Source: Pseudomonas syringae KCTC 12500 (GTDB lineage Bacteria > Pseudomonadota > Gammaproteobacteria > Pseudomonadales > Pseudomonadaceae). From it: DNA of 64,000 bases. The DNA is taken from assembly GCF_000507185.2 (NCBI RefSeq), contig NZ_AYTM02000002.1:1201501-1265500 (forward strand). Reading direction: 5' to 3'. The translations under genes and the position numbers were made by a program. Positions 1 to 14,502 of this stretch are shown in pieces; the first letter of the stretch is position 1; each line of letters opens with the position of its first letter. A model generated the notes under the pieces. The model was not told the origin of the DNA. It saw only the letters and a program-made list of their open reading frames with translations, and did no database searches.

Positions 1-392
1 CATACACGACGGACCTCGGCGTGCGCGATCCATGGCATCTGCTCAAGCTCGGTGCGCATGGCAGCCAGATCGATCTTGAAAAAGCTCGACGCCACATAAG
101 GCGCAATCCGCTGCTGCACAGCCTGCTGGCTGATGTAACTCAAATCGCCCTGCACGTTGATGCGGGTAATCGGGCGGTCGGCGTACGGCAGCAGACGCTG
201 TGCTGCCTCATAAGTACCGAAGCCCAGAACCACCAACAGCACAGGCCAGAGCAGACGCTTCAGAAAACTGAAGTTGGCCTTGGGCAGGCGCGCCGACAAG
301 GGCTCCTTGGCCACCATACGGCTGGCGCCGCGCGGCACCGGCTTGTTGCGGCCGGGTGCAGGTGGCTGAGGACGTGTCGACGGGCCGTACAT
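1..392 (-). CDS. ftsQ: FtsQ, cell division protein (C-terminus beyond window)
   Basis: First 130 codons of the divisome protein FtsQ, which bridges FtsBL to the late septation proteins at the inner membrane. A proline- and arginine-rich cytoplasmic tail (residues 1-45) precedes one membrane segment (about 46-63), and the POTRA fold starts near residue 75 ([13 protein letters not shown]). The ATG start lies 3 bp beyond the ddlB stop codon, so it is the last gene of the mra/dcw transcript seen here. The gene runs off the left edge; ftsA and ftsZ are expected next. The family is clear from sequence and position. Confidence 0.93.
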   Translation of the reverse strand, partial: MYGPSTRPQPPAPGRNKPVPRGASRMVAKEPLSARLPKANFSFLKRLLWPVLLVVLGFGTYEAAQRLLPYADRPITRINVQGDLSYISQQAVQQRIAPYVASSFFKIDLAAMRTELEQMPWIAHAEVRRV

Positions 393-395
393 GCC

Positions 396-2804
<2,409 letters not shown>

Positions 2805-2812
<8 letters not shown>

Positions 2813-3875
2813 GGGCCACCTCCACACAGATGTTGACGACGGTGCTGGTTGCATCAGGCCTGGCCAGGCTGCGTGCAGTGCGGGCCATGCTGTTCAATTG
2901 TTCGGGTTGCATCAAAACCTCTTTCAGGCGTGCTGCCATCTCGGCGGCGCCAGTTGTCGCTTGCGGCATGACGAAGGCTGCGCCTTCGCGAGCCAGATAG
3001 TCAGCGTTACGTGACTGATGGTCATCAATCGCGTGGGGCAGCGGTATCAGCAACGACGGCAGGCCGGCGGCGGCCAGTTCGCTGATGGTCAATGCACCTG
3101 CGCGGCAGACCACCAGATCGGCCCAGCCATAGGCTTGGGCCATGTTCTGGATGAACGGCGCAACCTGCGCCTCGACGCCCACGTTGCGATAGCGCTCGGC
3201 GGTAACTGCGTCATGATTCTTGCCCGACTGATGAAAGACTTCGGGCTGGATGTCCTGAGGCAGCTGGGACAGCGCCTCGGGCAACAATTTGTTCAACGGC
3301 TCTGCGCCCAGGCTGCCACCCAGTACCAGCAGACGAGCCTTGCGTCCGGTCAGTGCCTGACGCGGTGTTTCCAGAAACAGCTCGACACGCACCGGGTTGC
3401 CGGTGGTGCGACGCTTGGACGACTCCGCAAAGGTGTTCGGGAACGCTTCGCACACCCGGCTGGCGAACGACGCCAGACTGCGGTTGGCGGTACCGGCAAC
3501 GGCGTTCTGCTCGTGAATGATCAACGGTACGCCTGCCAGCTTCGCCGCCAGACCGCCGGGGCCGGTGACGTAGCCACCAAAGCCGACCACGCAGACCGGT
3601 TTCACCTGACGTACGACCTTGCGTGCCTGCATCAGGGCCTTGAGCAACATGAAAGGCGCTTTGAGCAGCGACAGACGGCCCTTGCCGCGCAGGCCGGTGA
3701 CATTGATCAGGTGCAGCGTCAGACCGGCCTGCGGTACCAGTTCGTTTTCGATACCGCGTGGCGTGCCCAACCAATGGACCTTGTAGCCGCGTGCCTGGAA
3801 CTCGCGCGCACAGGCCAACGCCGGGAATACATGCCCGCCGGTCCCGCCCGCCATGATCAGCACGTTAGCGTCCAT
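2805..3875 (-). CDS. murG: Lipid II synthase (GlcNAc transferase MurG)
   Basis: Peripheral inner-membrane GT-B glycosyltransferase that adds GlcNAc from UDP-GlcNAc to lipid I, giving lipid II. The 356-aa product starts [21 protein letters not shown], with the glycine-rich donor loop, and later carries the [11 protein letters not shown] and [12 protein letters not shown] acceptor-side segments. The frame is open for 35 more codons upstream, but these lie inside ftsW and do not look like MurG. The ATG at 3875 overlaps the ftsW end by 11 bp. Confidence 0.96.
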
Positions 3876-5079
3876 TGGGCGTGTCCTCGGCGAAGTCGCT
3901 TTCCTTGAACTCGGCTTCTTCACTGCCCATGTTGTTGCGCGATTCCCACTCGATGCGCAGCAGCAGGCCGAGGCTCGCACAGCAGATCACCAGTGAGCTG
4001 CCGCCGTAGCTGAGGAACGGCAGGGTCAGGCCCTTGGTGGGCAGCAGACCGACGTTCACACCGATGTTGATCAGGAACTGACCGATCCACAGGAACGACA
4101 GACCGTAGGCCACGTAGGCACCGAAGAACTGCTTGGCGCGCTCGGCCCACATGCCGATGTACATGCCGCGAATACTGACGAACAGGAACAACGCGACGGT
4201 GATCAGCGAACCCACGACGCCCAGCTCTTCTGCAAGGACCGAGAACACGAAGTCGGTGTGCGCTTCCGGCAGGTAGAACTGCTTCTGCACGCTGTTGCCC
4301 AGCCCGACGCCGAACCACTCGCCGCGACCGAAGGCGATCAGCGCCTGGGTCAATTGGTAGCCGGAGCCGAACTGGTCGGCCCACGGGTCGGTAAAGTTGG
4401 TCAGACGCGCCATCCGGTAAGGTTGGGCCTGAACCAGCACCACAACAGAGGCAACCGCCAGTACCACCATCAGCGAGAAGCGGAACAGGCCGACACCACC
4501 GAGGAACAACATGGCCGCCGCGGCGCCCATCATTACCACGGTCGCACCGAAGTCAGGCTCCATGAGCAGCAGACCGGCCATCGGCAACAGCACAATGAAC
4601 GGCTTGAAGAAGCCCATCCAGCTTTCGCGAACTTCCTGCTGCTGACGAATCAGGTAGCCGGCAAGGAAGATCACCACAAACACCTTGGCGATTTCCGACG
4701 GCTGCACGTTGAACGCGCCGAAGCCGATCCAGCGCATCGAGCCGTTCACCTCGCGCCCGATCCCCGGCACCAGCACCAGCAGCAACAGACCGAACGCGCC
4801 GAGCAGCATCATCCAGCCCAGACGCTGCCAGGTGGCGACCGGGATCATCATGGTCACGCCGCAGGCACCCAGGCCGATCAGCAGATAAACCAGGTGACGG
4901 GTCATCATGTACAGCGTGTTGCCCGACTGCACTGCGGCCACTTCCGACGAGGCCGAGGTAATCATCACCAGGCCAAGGCCAAGCAGCGCCAGGCAGCCGA
5001 CCAGCATCGGGAAGTCCAGGTCGATGCCGCGCCCGCTGATCAGTGGCGATGGATAAGGCTTGATCACACCGAAGATCAT
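3865..5079 (-). CDS. ftsW: FtsW, septal SEDS glycosyltransferase
   Basis: SEDS-family polytopic membrane protein that polymerises lipid II at the septum with its partner FtsI, also encoded in this cluster. The 404-aa protein is strongly hydrophobic throughout, about ten membrane segments, and ends in an acidic cytoplasmic tail. Two starts compete: GTG 5088 sits directly against the GGAG, while ATG 5079 has GGAG 8 nt upstream and forms an ATGA overlap with the murD stop, so I use 5079. Conserved SEDS stretches such as NIGVNVGLLPTKGLTLPFLS are present. Confidence 0.95.
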   Translation of the reverse strand: MIFGVIKPYPSPLISGRGIDLDFPMLVGCLALLGLGLVMITSASSEVAAVQSGNTLYMMTRHLVYLLIGLGACGVTMMIPVATWQRLGWMMLLGAFGLLLLVLVPGIGREVNGSMRWIGFGAFNVQPSEIAKVFVVIFLAGYLIRQQQEVRESWMGFFKPFIVLLPMAGLLLMEPDFGATVVMMGAAAAMLFLGGVGLFRFSLMVVLAVASVVVLVQAQPYRMARLTNFTDPWADQFGSGYQLTQALIAFGRGEWFGVGLGNSVQKQFYLPEAHTDFVFSVLAEELGVVGSLITVALFLFVSIRGMYIGMWAERAKQFFGAYVAYGLSFLWIGQFLINIGVNVGLLPTKGLTLPFLSYGGSSLVICCASLGLLLRIEWESRNNMGSEEAEFKESDFAEDTPNGR

Positions 5080-6422
5080 GACAAGCACTCCACTGCCTGC
5101 GCGAACACACGTCCGCGCTCTTCATAATTCTTGAACATGTCCAGACTGGCGCATGCAGGAGAAAGCAATACGGCGTCGCCACGCAGAGCCAGTTTTGCGC
5201 TGTGCTCGACAGCAGCCTGGACGGTGTCGACACGCACCAGCGGAACGGCGTCGCCCAATGCCTGGGCAATCAGTTCGGCATCACGTCCGAGCAAGACCGC
5301 CGCGCGGCAATACTTGGCGACTGGCGCACGCAAACCGCTGAAGTCAGCGCCTTTGCCATCGCCGCCGGCGATCAGCACCAGCTTGCCGTCGATATCCGAG
5401 CCCAGCCCTTCGATGGCCGCCAGTGCGGCGCCCACGTTGGTGGCTTTGGAATCGTTGTAGTAATGAACGCCATCGTGCTCGCGCAGCCACTGGCAGCGAT
5501 GCTCAAGGCCGGTGAATTCACGCAGGCTGGCGAGCATGGCGTCGAACGGCAGGCCGACTGCATGCCCAAGCGCCAAGGCGGCGAGCGCGTTGGCCTGATT
5601 GTGTGCACCGCGCACTTTCAGCTCACGCACCGGCATGAGGTTTTCAAACTGGAAAGCCAGGTACTTTTCGCCGTTCTCTTCACGCAGGCCGAAACCATGG
5701 AAGTCGGGCTTGTTGAGGCCGAATGTCCAGCACGGCAGGCCTTCGCCAATCAGCGGACGGGACAGCGCATCCTGACGATTGACCACCACTTGCCGCGCGC
5801 CACGGAAAATCCGGTGCTTGGCCAGGTGGTAAGCAGGCAGACCGTTGTAGCGGTCCATGTGGTCTTCGCTGATATTCAGCACGGTCGCCACTTCAGCATT
5901 GAGCTGGTCGGTGGTTTCGAGCTGAAAGCTGGAAAGCTCCATCACGTACAGCTCGACCTCGTCGCTGAGCAGGTCCAGCGCCGGAGTGCCGAGATTGCCG
6001 CCCACCGCCACACGCTTTCCAGCGGCAGCGGCCATCTCACCGACCAGCGTGGTCACGGTGCTTTTCGCATTCGAGCCGGTAATGGCAATCACCGGCGCCT
6101 TCGCGTAACGCGCGAACAGTTCAATGTCGCCCGACAGTTTGACGCCACGTGCGTGAGCCTGCTGCAGGGCCGGGGTTGCCAGGGCCAGACCGGGGCTGAC
6201 ATACAGCTCATCGGCACGGCAGAGGAAATCCACGTCCAGCTCGCCACAACGCACTTCCACCTGCGGATAGTCGCGACGCAAGGTCGCCAGCTCAGGAGGA
6301 TTCTCCCGCGTGTCGGCCACGGCAAAGGACACGCCCTGGTTCGCCAGGAAGCGAACCAGGGACATGCCGCTTTTGCCTAGACCCACGACAATGCGGAAGC
6401 GGTCGGAAACGATCAGGGACAC
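5076..6422 (-). CDS. murD: UDP-N-acetylmuramoylalanine--D-glutamate ligase
   Basis: Cytoplasmic Mur ligase adding D-glutamate to UDP-MurNAc-L-Ala. The 448-aa sequence has the N-terminal uridine-nucleotide loop (VVGLGKSGMS, about 12-21) and the ATP P-loop GSNAKST (116-122), in which alanine replaces the usual second glycine of GxxGKS/T; I believe this is normal for Pseudomonas MurD. The central NISEDHMDRYNG and the YYNDSKATN segments are intact. It ends in an ATGA overlap with ftsW and starts 5 bp after mraY. Confidence 0.96.
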   Translation of the reverse strand: MSLIVSDRFRIVVGLGKSGMSLVRFLANQGVSFAVADTRENPPELATLRRDYPQVEVRCGELDVDFLCRADELYVSPGLALATPALQQAHARGVKLSGDIELFARYAKAPVIAITGSNAKSTVTTLVGEMAAAAGKRVAVGGNLGTPALDLLSDEVELYVMELSSFQLETTDQLNAEVATVLNISEDHMDRYNGLPAYHLAKHRIFRGARQVVVNRQDALSRPLIGEGLPCWTFGLNKPDFHGFGLREENGEKYLAFQFENLMPVRELKVRGAHNQANALAALALGHAVGLPFDAMLASLREFTGLEHRCQWLREHDGVHYYNDSKATNVGAALAAIEGLGSDIDGKLVLIAGGDGKGADFSGLRAPVAKYCRAAVLLGRDAELIAQALGDAVPLVRVDTVQAAVEHSAKLALRGDAVLLSPACASLDMFKNYEERGRVFAQAVECLS

Positions 6423-6427
6423 TCGTT

Positions 6428-7510
6428 CTACCTCAGTTTCAGCGTGGCAAGGCCAATGAGCACCAGGATCACGGTGATGATCCAGAAACGGACGATCACA
6501 CGTGGCTCGGGCCAGCCTTTGAGTTCAAAGTGGTGGTGGATCGGCGCCATGCGGAATACGCGGCGGCCGGTAAGTTTGAAAGACGCAACCTGAATGACCA
6601 CTGAAAGGGTTTCCATCACGAACACGCCGCCCATGATGAACAAGACCATTTCCTGACGAACGATCACCGCCATGGTGCCCAGCGCCGCGCCGAGTGCCAG
6701 CGCACCGACGTCGCCCATGAACACCTGCGCCGGATACGTGTTGAACCACAGGAACCCGAGCCCGGCACCAATCAGAGCGCCTGAGAACACAATCAGCTCG
6801 CCCGCCCCCGGTACGTAGGGAATCAGCAGGTATTCAGCAAATTTCACGTTACCCGACAGATAGCAGAAGATGCCCAGGGCACCGCCCACCATCACCGTCG
6901 GCATGATCGCCAGACCGTCCAGCCCGTCAGTCAGGTTGACTGCGTTGCTGGAGCCGACGATCACGAAATAGGTCAGCACGATGAAACCGATACCCAGCGG
7001 GATGCGCACATCCTTGAGCATCGGCACGATCAGCGTGGTTTCAGTCGCCGACGGCGCAGTCGTATAAAGGAAGATCGCGGCACAGAGGCCGAACACCGAC
7101 TGCCAGAAATACTTCCAGCGACTCGGCAGGCCACGCGAATTCTTTTCGATCACCTTGCGGTAGTCATCGACCCAGCCGATGGCGCCGAACAGGAAGGTCA
7201 CCAGCAACACAACCCACACGTAACGGTTGCTCAGGTCAGCCCACAGCAGCGTACTGATACCGATGGACGAGAGGATCAACGCGCCGCCCATGGTCGGCGT
7301 ACCCGACTTGGAGAGGTGCGACTGTGGACCATCGTTACGCACGGACTGACCGATCTGACGCATCTGCAGGGTACGGATCATCCACGGCCCGAGGCACAGC
7401 GACAGCGTCAGTGCAGTGAGCACGCCAAGGATCCCGCGCAATGACAGGTACTGAAAGACCGCGAAGCCTTTGTAGAACTGTTGTAAAAACTCGGCCAACA
7501 GCAGCAGCAT
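6428..7510 (-). CDS. mraY: Phospho-MurNAc-pentapeptide-transferase
   Basis: Integral membrane transferase that moves phospho-MurNAc-pentapeptide onto undecaprenyl phosphate to form lipid I. The 360-aa product is hydrophobic, about ten membrane segments, with the aspartate pair in WVDDYRKV, the [10 protein letters not shown] loop and the histidine-rich [13 protein letters not shown] loop near the C-terminus, all diagnostic of MraY. The ATG at 7510 overlaps the last base of the murF stop codon. Second half of the cluster's lipid-linked pathway begins here. Confidence 0.97.
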
Positions 7511-8880
7511 TAATGTTTCTCCAGGCTAGAACCGCACAAGGCAGCCACGACGTGTTCCATCGCAGCGCTACGCGAGCCCTTGATCAGTAAAGTGGTATCA
7601 GGGTCCTGCTCGGCGCCCAGCGCCGCAATCAGTTCAGCCTGACTGGCAAAGTGGTAAGCGTGCTCGCCGAAGGCGCTGACAGCGTGAGTCATCAGCGGGC
7701 CGACGGCATACAGCGCCGACACCTTGCCAGCGGCATAGGCACCGACTTCGCGATGCCCCTGCTCGGCCCAGTCGCCCAGCTCGCCGATATCACCCAGAAC
7801 CAGTACGGTACGACCGGTGAAGCCGGTCAGGATGTCGACAGCCGCGTTGATCGAGGCAGGATTGGCGTTGTAGGTGTCATCGATGACGCGCGTGCCATTG
7901 CTGGCGATTTGCGCCACGGCACGCCCCTTGACCGGCTGCACGTTGTTCAGTCCGGTGACGATCCCTTCCAGCGGCACGCCCATTGCGCAGCCGGCAGCCG
8001 CAGCGGCCAGGGCATTGGACACATTGTGCGTGCCGAGCAGGTTCAACTGAACGCGGGCAGTGCCGAGCGGGCTGTTGAGGGTGAAAGCCGGGCAACCCCG
8101 CGCATCACGGCTAAGCTCGCTGGCGTACACATCCGCCGCAGAGTCGGTCAGTGCGAAGGTCAGGACATTGCGATTGCCAGCGCGCTTGCGCCAGATCGGG
8201 AAGGCCTTGTCTTCCAGGTTCAAGACTGCCGTACCACCCGCGTCGAGACCTTCCAGAATCTCGCCCTTGGCTTCGACAATGCGGTCCGGGCCGCCAAACT
8301 CGCCAACATGGGCGGTTCCGGCGTTGGTGATCATGGCGACGTGCGGCTTGGCGAGGCTCACGGTGTAGGCAATCTCGCCAACCCGCGACGCACCCAGTTC
8401 GATCACCGCCGAGGTGTATTCGGGTGCCAGTTCCAGCAGCGTCAGTGGAACGCCCAATTCGTTGTTCAGGTTGCCTCGGGTCGCGAGCACAGGCCCGCGC
8501 GTGCGCAGGATGCTCGCGAGCATTTCCTTGACCGTGGTTTTGCCACTCGACCCGGTGACGGCAGCAACCGGCCGGTCGACGAACGCATTGCGATTCATGG
8601 CACCCAGTTGGGCAAGTGCCTTGCGGGTATCCAGCACGACCAGTTGCGGCAGGGCGGCGCCCTGCACTTCGCGCTCGACCAGAGCACCGACCGCACCTTT
8701 GGCAGCCACTTGATCGAGGTATTCATGACCGTCGAAACGCGGACCGGTCAAGGCCACGAACAGCTGGCCAGGCTCGATGCCCCGGCTGTCGGTGCTGACG
8801 CCAGCAAAGCTGCAGTCGCCGCCGACCAGACGGGCGTCGAGTGGCACAACCAGTTCGCTGAAGGTCATTGGCTTAAGCAT
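7510..8880 (-). CDS. murF: UDP-MurNAc-tripeptide--D-Ala-D-Ala ligase
   Basis: Completes the UDP-MurNAc-pentapeptide by adding D-Ala-D-Ala. The 456-aa protein has the P-loop GSSGKTT (110-116), the NLNNELGVP and [11 protein letters not shown] segments and the C-terminal [10 protein letters not shown] motif. ATG 8880 (MLKPMTF) was chosen over ATG 8868 and over the 46-codon upstream extension because it aligns with the P. aeruginosa N-terminus and leaves an 8-bp overlap with murE. Confidence 0.95.
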
Positions 8881-10335
8881 TCGCAGGCTCCCATACAGCA
8901 AGCGCGCTGGCGGCTTCTTGCAGGTCGGAGAACGGCTGCCGCTGACCGTTGATTTCCTGGTAGTCCTCGTGGCCCTTGCCGGCAAGCACCACGACGTCAT
9001 CGGCATTGGCGCTGGCAATCAGTTCGGCAATGGCCTGACCGCGACCTTCGATGAAACGCACCTTGTCCGCAGCAACGAAGCCAGGGCGTATATCGTCAAA
9101 AATACTGACAGGCGATTCGGAGCGCGGATTGTCATCAGTGACCCATACGCCGTCGGCCAGACGCTCGACCACTTCAGCCATCAGCGGACGCTTGCCACGG
9201 TCACGATCACCGCCGCAGCCGAACAGGCACAACAAGCGGCCCTTGGCGTGCGGGCGCAGTGCTTCGAGTACTTTTTCCAGCGCGTCCGGGGTGTGCGCGT
9301 AATCCACGACGACCAGGGGCTTGTCGGCACCACCCAGACGCTGCATGCGTCCGACCGGGCCTTCGAGTTTCGGCAGCGCCTTGAGAATTTCGTCCAGCGC
9401 GTAATCCAGGCCCAGCAACGCACCGACCGCAGCCAGCACATTGCTCAGGTTGAAACGGCCCAGCAGGCTGCTGCGCAGGAAGTGTTGGCCCTGAGGCGTG
9501 ACCAGCGTGGCACGCACGCCATCGTCATCGAACTTCGCATCGCGGCAATACAGGTAGGCCGTGCTGTCCAGCTGGCTGTAGGTGATCAGGCGCGACTCTT
9601 GTTTGACAGCGGCCAGTTCACGACCGAAATCGTCATCCAGGTTGATCACCCGGCATTTCAGATCAGGCCATGCGAACAGCTTCGCCTTGGCGGCAGCGTA
9701 GGCCTCCATGGTGCCGTGGTAATCCAGATGGTCGCGGGACAGATTGGTCAGCACCGCCACATCAAAGGCCAGAGCCGCAGCGCGTCCCTGATCAAGACCG
9801 TGGGAGGAGACTTCCATCGCCACTGCGCGCGCGCCGGCCTGTCTCAGGTCGGTCAGCGTCGCCTGCACAGCAATCGGATCAGGCGTGGTGTGGCGGCCGC
9901 TTTGCAGCGAACCGTAGAAACCGGTGCCCAGTGTACCGACGATCCCGCAGCGTTGGCCGAGGGCATCAAGCGCCTGAGCCACCAACTGGGTCACGCTGGT
10001 CTTGCCGTTGGTGCCGGTAACACCCACCAGATTCAGACTGCGGCTCGAATCGCCATAGAAGCGACCAGCGATCGCGGACAACTGCGCGGCGAGCCCTTTT
10101 ACCGGAATCAGCGGCACGTCAGTGATCGGCAGAACGATCGACCCTTCGACTTCATAGGCTACGGCAGCTGCGCCACGCTTGAGCGCGTCGGCGATGTGCG
10201 CGCGGCCATCGACATTGATGCCCGGCACTGCCAGAAACAGGTCGCCCGGACGCACATTGCGGCTGTCGAGAGTCAACTCGCGAATCAGCGCATCGCGGTC
10301 GGTGTGAGCGAAAAGCTTGCTCAGATTAAAGGCCA

Positions 10336-10336
<1 letters not shown>
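8873..10336 (-). CDS. murE: UDP-MurNAc-tripeptide synthetase (meso-DAP-adding)
   Basis: Adds the third stem residue to UDP-MurNAc-L-Ala-D-Glu. The 487-aa protein has the P-loop GTNGKTS (108-114), the NLSRDHLDYHG segment and DDNPRSE in the C-terminal domain. The DNPR motif is the known signature for meso-diaminopimelate rather than lysine. The ATG at 10336 shares one base with the ftsI stop (TGATG); the alternative TTG one codon upstream is less likely. Confidence 0.96.
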
Positions 10337-12352
<2,016 letters not shown>

Positions 12353-12356
<4 letters not shown>

Positions 12357-13300
12357 CTGAGCTTCTCCGCTACACGCATGACAGCACTGCGCGAGCGCGG
12401 GTTTGCTTTGGTTTCTACATCTGAGGCGAACTGGGCCTTGCCGTGAATTTTGATTTTCGGTTCGAACGGTTTGTACTGAATCGGCAGATTGCGCGGCATG
12501 TTATCGGCTTCGCCCTTGGCGAGCTTGCGCATGAACAGCTTGACGATGCGGTCTTCCAGCGAGTGAAAGCTGATGACGACCAGGCGGCCGCCCACTTCCA
12601 GCGCATCCAGTGCCGCTTCGAGGCCGGCTTCCAGATCGCCCAATTCGTTGTTTACGTGAATACGCAGGCCCTGAAAGGCACGCGTTGCAGGATTCTTGCC
12701 CTTTTCCCAGGCAGGGTTGGCAACCTTGAGCACTTCTGCCAGATCGGCTGTGCGCTCGAAAGGCTGGACTTCGCGACGCGCGACGACCGCGTTGGCCATC
12801 CGCTTGGCAAATCGCTCTTCGCCGTATTCCTTGAAGACGCGGGCAATTTCTTCAGCCGGTGCAGTCGCGATGAACTCGGCAGCGCTTACACCACGGGTAG
12901 GGTCCATGCGCATGTCCAGAGGACCGTCGTTCATGAAGCTGAAACCGCGCTCGGGATCATCCAGCTGCGGGGACGACACACCCAGATCCAGCAGAATGCC
13001 ACTGACCTTGCCCGCCAAACCGCGTTCCTGGGTCTCGGATCCCAATTCGGCAAAGCTGCGCTGCACAATGACAAAGCGGCCGTCTTCGGCCGCTAGCGCT
13101 TGCCCGGTGGCAATCGCTTGAGGGTCCTTGTCGAATCCCAGAAGCCGACCATCTGGGCCCAGCTGGCTGAGTATCAGACGACTATGCCCGCCACGTCCGA
13201 ACGTGCCGTCCAGATAGCAGCCATCGGCGCGCACCGCGAGAGCCTCCACGGCTTCTTCGAGCAGCACGGTGATGTGGGTAAAGCCGCTATTCATAGTCAC
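12353..13300 (-). CDS. rsmH: 16S rRNA (cytosine-1402-N4)-methyltransferase
   Basis: Methylates N4 of C1402 in the 16S rRNA P-site, together with RsmI encoded at 14.5 kb. The 315-aa product carries the SAM-binding [10 protein letters not shown] motif near residue 30 and the [22 protein letters not shown] and [12 protein letters not shown] motifs of the MraW family. The start is uncertain: GTG 13300 overlaps the mraZ stop (GTGA), and ATG 13294 is two codons inside; neither has a good Shine-Dalgarno, which suggests coupling to mraZ translation. Confidence 0.95.
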
Positions 13301-13752
13301 AGGATCAAATCACGTAATTCGTCGGGCATCGCGCCAGGTTTTTGAATGGCAGCCAGGTCAGCATCAGCAAGAGCATTCCAGGCGTCCTCGTCCCACAGTT
13401 GAAACTTGTTCAGCTGGCCCACCAGCATTACGCGCTTATCCAGCTTCGCGTACTCGCGTAGGCGCGGCGGTACCAGAAAACGCCCACTCCCGTCGAGTTC
13501 CAGATCGACAGCATTACCAATCAGAAGCCTTTGCAGACGGCGGTTCTCTTCACGAAAGGTCGCCAGATCACGAAGTTTTGCTTCTATCAGCTCCCATTCG
13601 GAAAGCGGGTAAAGGCAAAGGCATGGATCAACGGCATCGATGGTCACGATAAGTTGGCCGGCGCTACGCGAATCCAACTCGTCACGGTACCGGCTCGGCA
13701 TAGCGAGACGGCCCTTGGCATCGAGATTGATCGCATTGGCACCACGGAACAC
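13297..13752 (-). CDS. mraZ: MraZ, dcw cluster transcription regulator
   Basis: DNA-binding regulator with two SpoVT/AbrB-like beta-barrel repeats that assembles into a ring and represses its own cluster in E. coli. The 151-aa protein begins [22 protein letters not shown], a typical first repeat, and the second repeat ([20 protein letters not shown]) lies near residues 80-105. It is first in the cluster and three 10-bp-spaced MraZ-type repeats lie just upstream, which supports autoregulation by the same mechanism here. Confidence 0.96.
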   Translation of the reverse strand: MFRGANAINLDAKGRLAMPSRYRDELDSRSAGQLIVTIDAVDPCLCLYPLSEWELIEAKLRDLATFREENRRLQRLLIGNAVDLELDGSGRFLVPPRLREYAKLDKRVMLVGQLNKFQLWDEDAWNALADADLAAIQKPGAMPDELRDLIL

Positions 13753-13792
13753 AGGCGCATTCTCCGAATATTAGCTTTTTGCGCTAAAAAAA

Positions 13793-13819
13793 CCCACTTC
13801 GTGCCACTTTCTGCCACTT
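13793..13819 (-). promoter_or_regulatory. MraZ operator: three direct repeats, 10-bp period
   Basis: On the minus strand AAGTGGC, AAGTGGC and AAGTGGG occur with exactly 10 bp between equivalent bases (plus-strand CCACTT at 13794, 13804 and 13814). MraZ in E. coli and Mycoplasma is known to bind TGGGN-like repeats at this spacing. The repeats begin right after the predicted -10 box, so bound MraZ would cover the transcription start. Function is inferred from the known family; the repeats are seen directly. Confidence 0.8.
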
Positions 13820-13825
13820 GCGCAC

Positions 13826-13855
13826 ACTATAGGAACGCGGCCACCACACCGTCAA
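13826..13855 (-). promoter_or_regulatory. Sigma70 promoter of the mra/dcw cluster
   Basis: On the minus strand TTGACG (13855-13850) and TATAGT (13831-13826) are separated by 18 bp, a near-consensus sigma70 pair. The expected start of transcription is near 13819, inside the first MraZ repeat, giving a leader of about 65 nt before mraZ. It is the only good promoter seen upstream of the overlapping mraZ-to-ftsQ genes. Confidence 0.7.
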
Positions 13856-13953
13856 GGCACGGTCTTAAGGAAAACCCTTACATTTCGGAGATTTAGGAGA
13901 GGTATTGGGGATAAAAGGGTAATTCTGAGAAGGATCCGACGGATAAATCCCAC

Positions 13954-14011
13954 ACAGCTCAAATCGTTGCGATTCAAAGTTAATGTGATTTATGAGCTGT
14001 AAGATTTTTTT
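13954..14011 (+). terminator. Terminator-like hairpin with T7 tract, unassigned
   Basis: ACAGCTCA (13954-13961) pairs with TGAGCTGT (13993-14000), extended inward by AATC/GATT with a two-base bulge; a run of seven T follows at 14005-14011. Read on the plus strand this looks like an intrinsic terminator, but no plus-strand gene precedes it: mraZ and rnpB are both on the minus strand. It may end an unrecognised short plus-strand RNA or be incidental. Confidence 0.35.
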
Positions 14012-14059
14012 GGTATTACGGAGGGGTTTTGCTGCTTGAAACGAAGGGGAAGAAAAAAG

Positions 14060-14419
14060 GTGGAGAGTCGATCTGTAAGCCGGGTTCTGTCGAGAACAGT
14101 CATTCCTCTACGACGGCCATCACTGGACGCCTTTAGCAACCTACCCGGTTCCAGCGCGGGCCACGCCTAGGAACCCTATTTGGTCTTGCTCCGAGTGGGG
14201 TTTACCTTGCCACGAACTGTTACCAGACGTGCGGTGCGCTCTTACCGCACCTTTTCACCCTTACCGGCACCGAAGTGCTTAGGCGGTTATTTTCTGTGGC
14301 ACTTTCCGTAGGCTCACGCCTCCCAGGCGTTACCTGGCACTCCGCCCTATGGAGCCCGGACTTTCCTCCCCCCCTTGTTGCGGAACAACAAGAGGCAGCG
14401 ACTGTCCAATCGACTCTCC
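14060..14419 (-). ncRNA. rnpB: RNase P RNA (class A)
   Basis: Catalytic RNA that removes 5' leaders from tRNA precursors. The minus strand reads GGAGAGTCGATTGGACAGTC at the 5' end, then GAGGAAAGTCCGGGCTCC, the universally conserved CR I block, and near the 3' end GACAGAACCCGGCTTACAG. The 5' GGAGAGTCGAT pairs with the 3' ATCGACTCTCC to close helix P1. About 360 nt, normal for the bacterial type; ends are accurate to a few bases. A T6 tract follows P1 on the 3' side. It lies between mraZ and rsmI as in other pseudomonads. Confidence 0.96.
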
Positions 14420-14426
14420 GCCGACA

Positions 14427-14455
14427 AGGTTAGCGGCACACGCCAACAAGAACAA
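14427..14455 (-). promoter_or_regulatory. Probable rnpB promoter
   Basis: TTGTTC (14455-14450) and TAACCT (14432-14427) on the minus strand are 17 bp apart, and the -10 box ends 7 nt before the GGAGAGTCG predicted as the mature 5' end of RNase P RNA. The -10 match is only partial; position supports it. Confidence 0.45.
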
Positions 14456-14502
14456 GCTTTAATAGCATGCGTGTCCCCCTTACCCCTTTCAAAAGCAGGC
14501 CG

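Noticed and set aside
116..136. Frameshift or pseudogene in ftsQ because no long frame is listed near the left edge
   Set aside because: Reading the minus strand from ATG 392 gives an uninterrupted FtsQ sequence to the edge; it is simply cut by the window.
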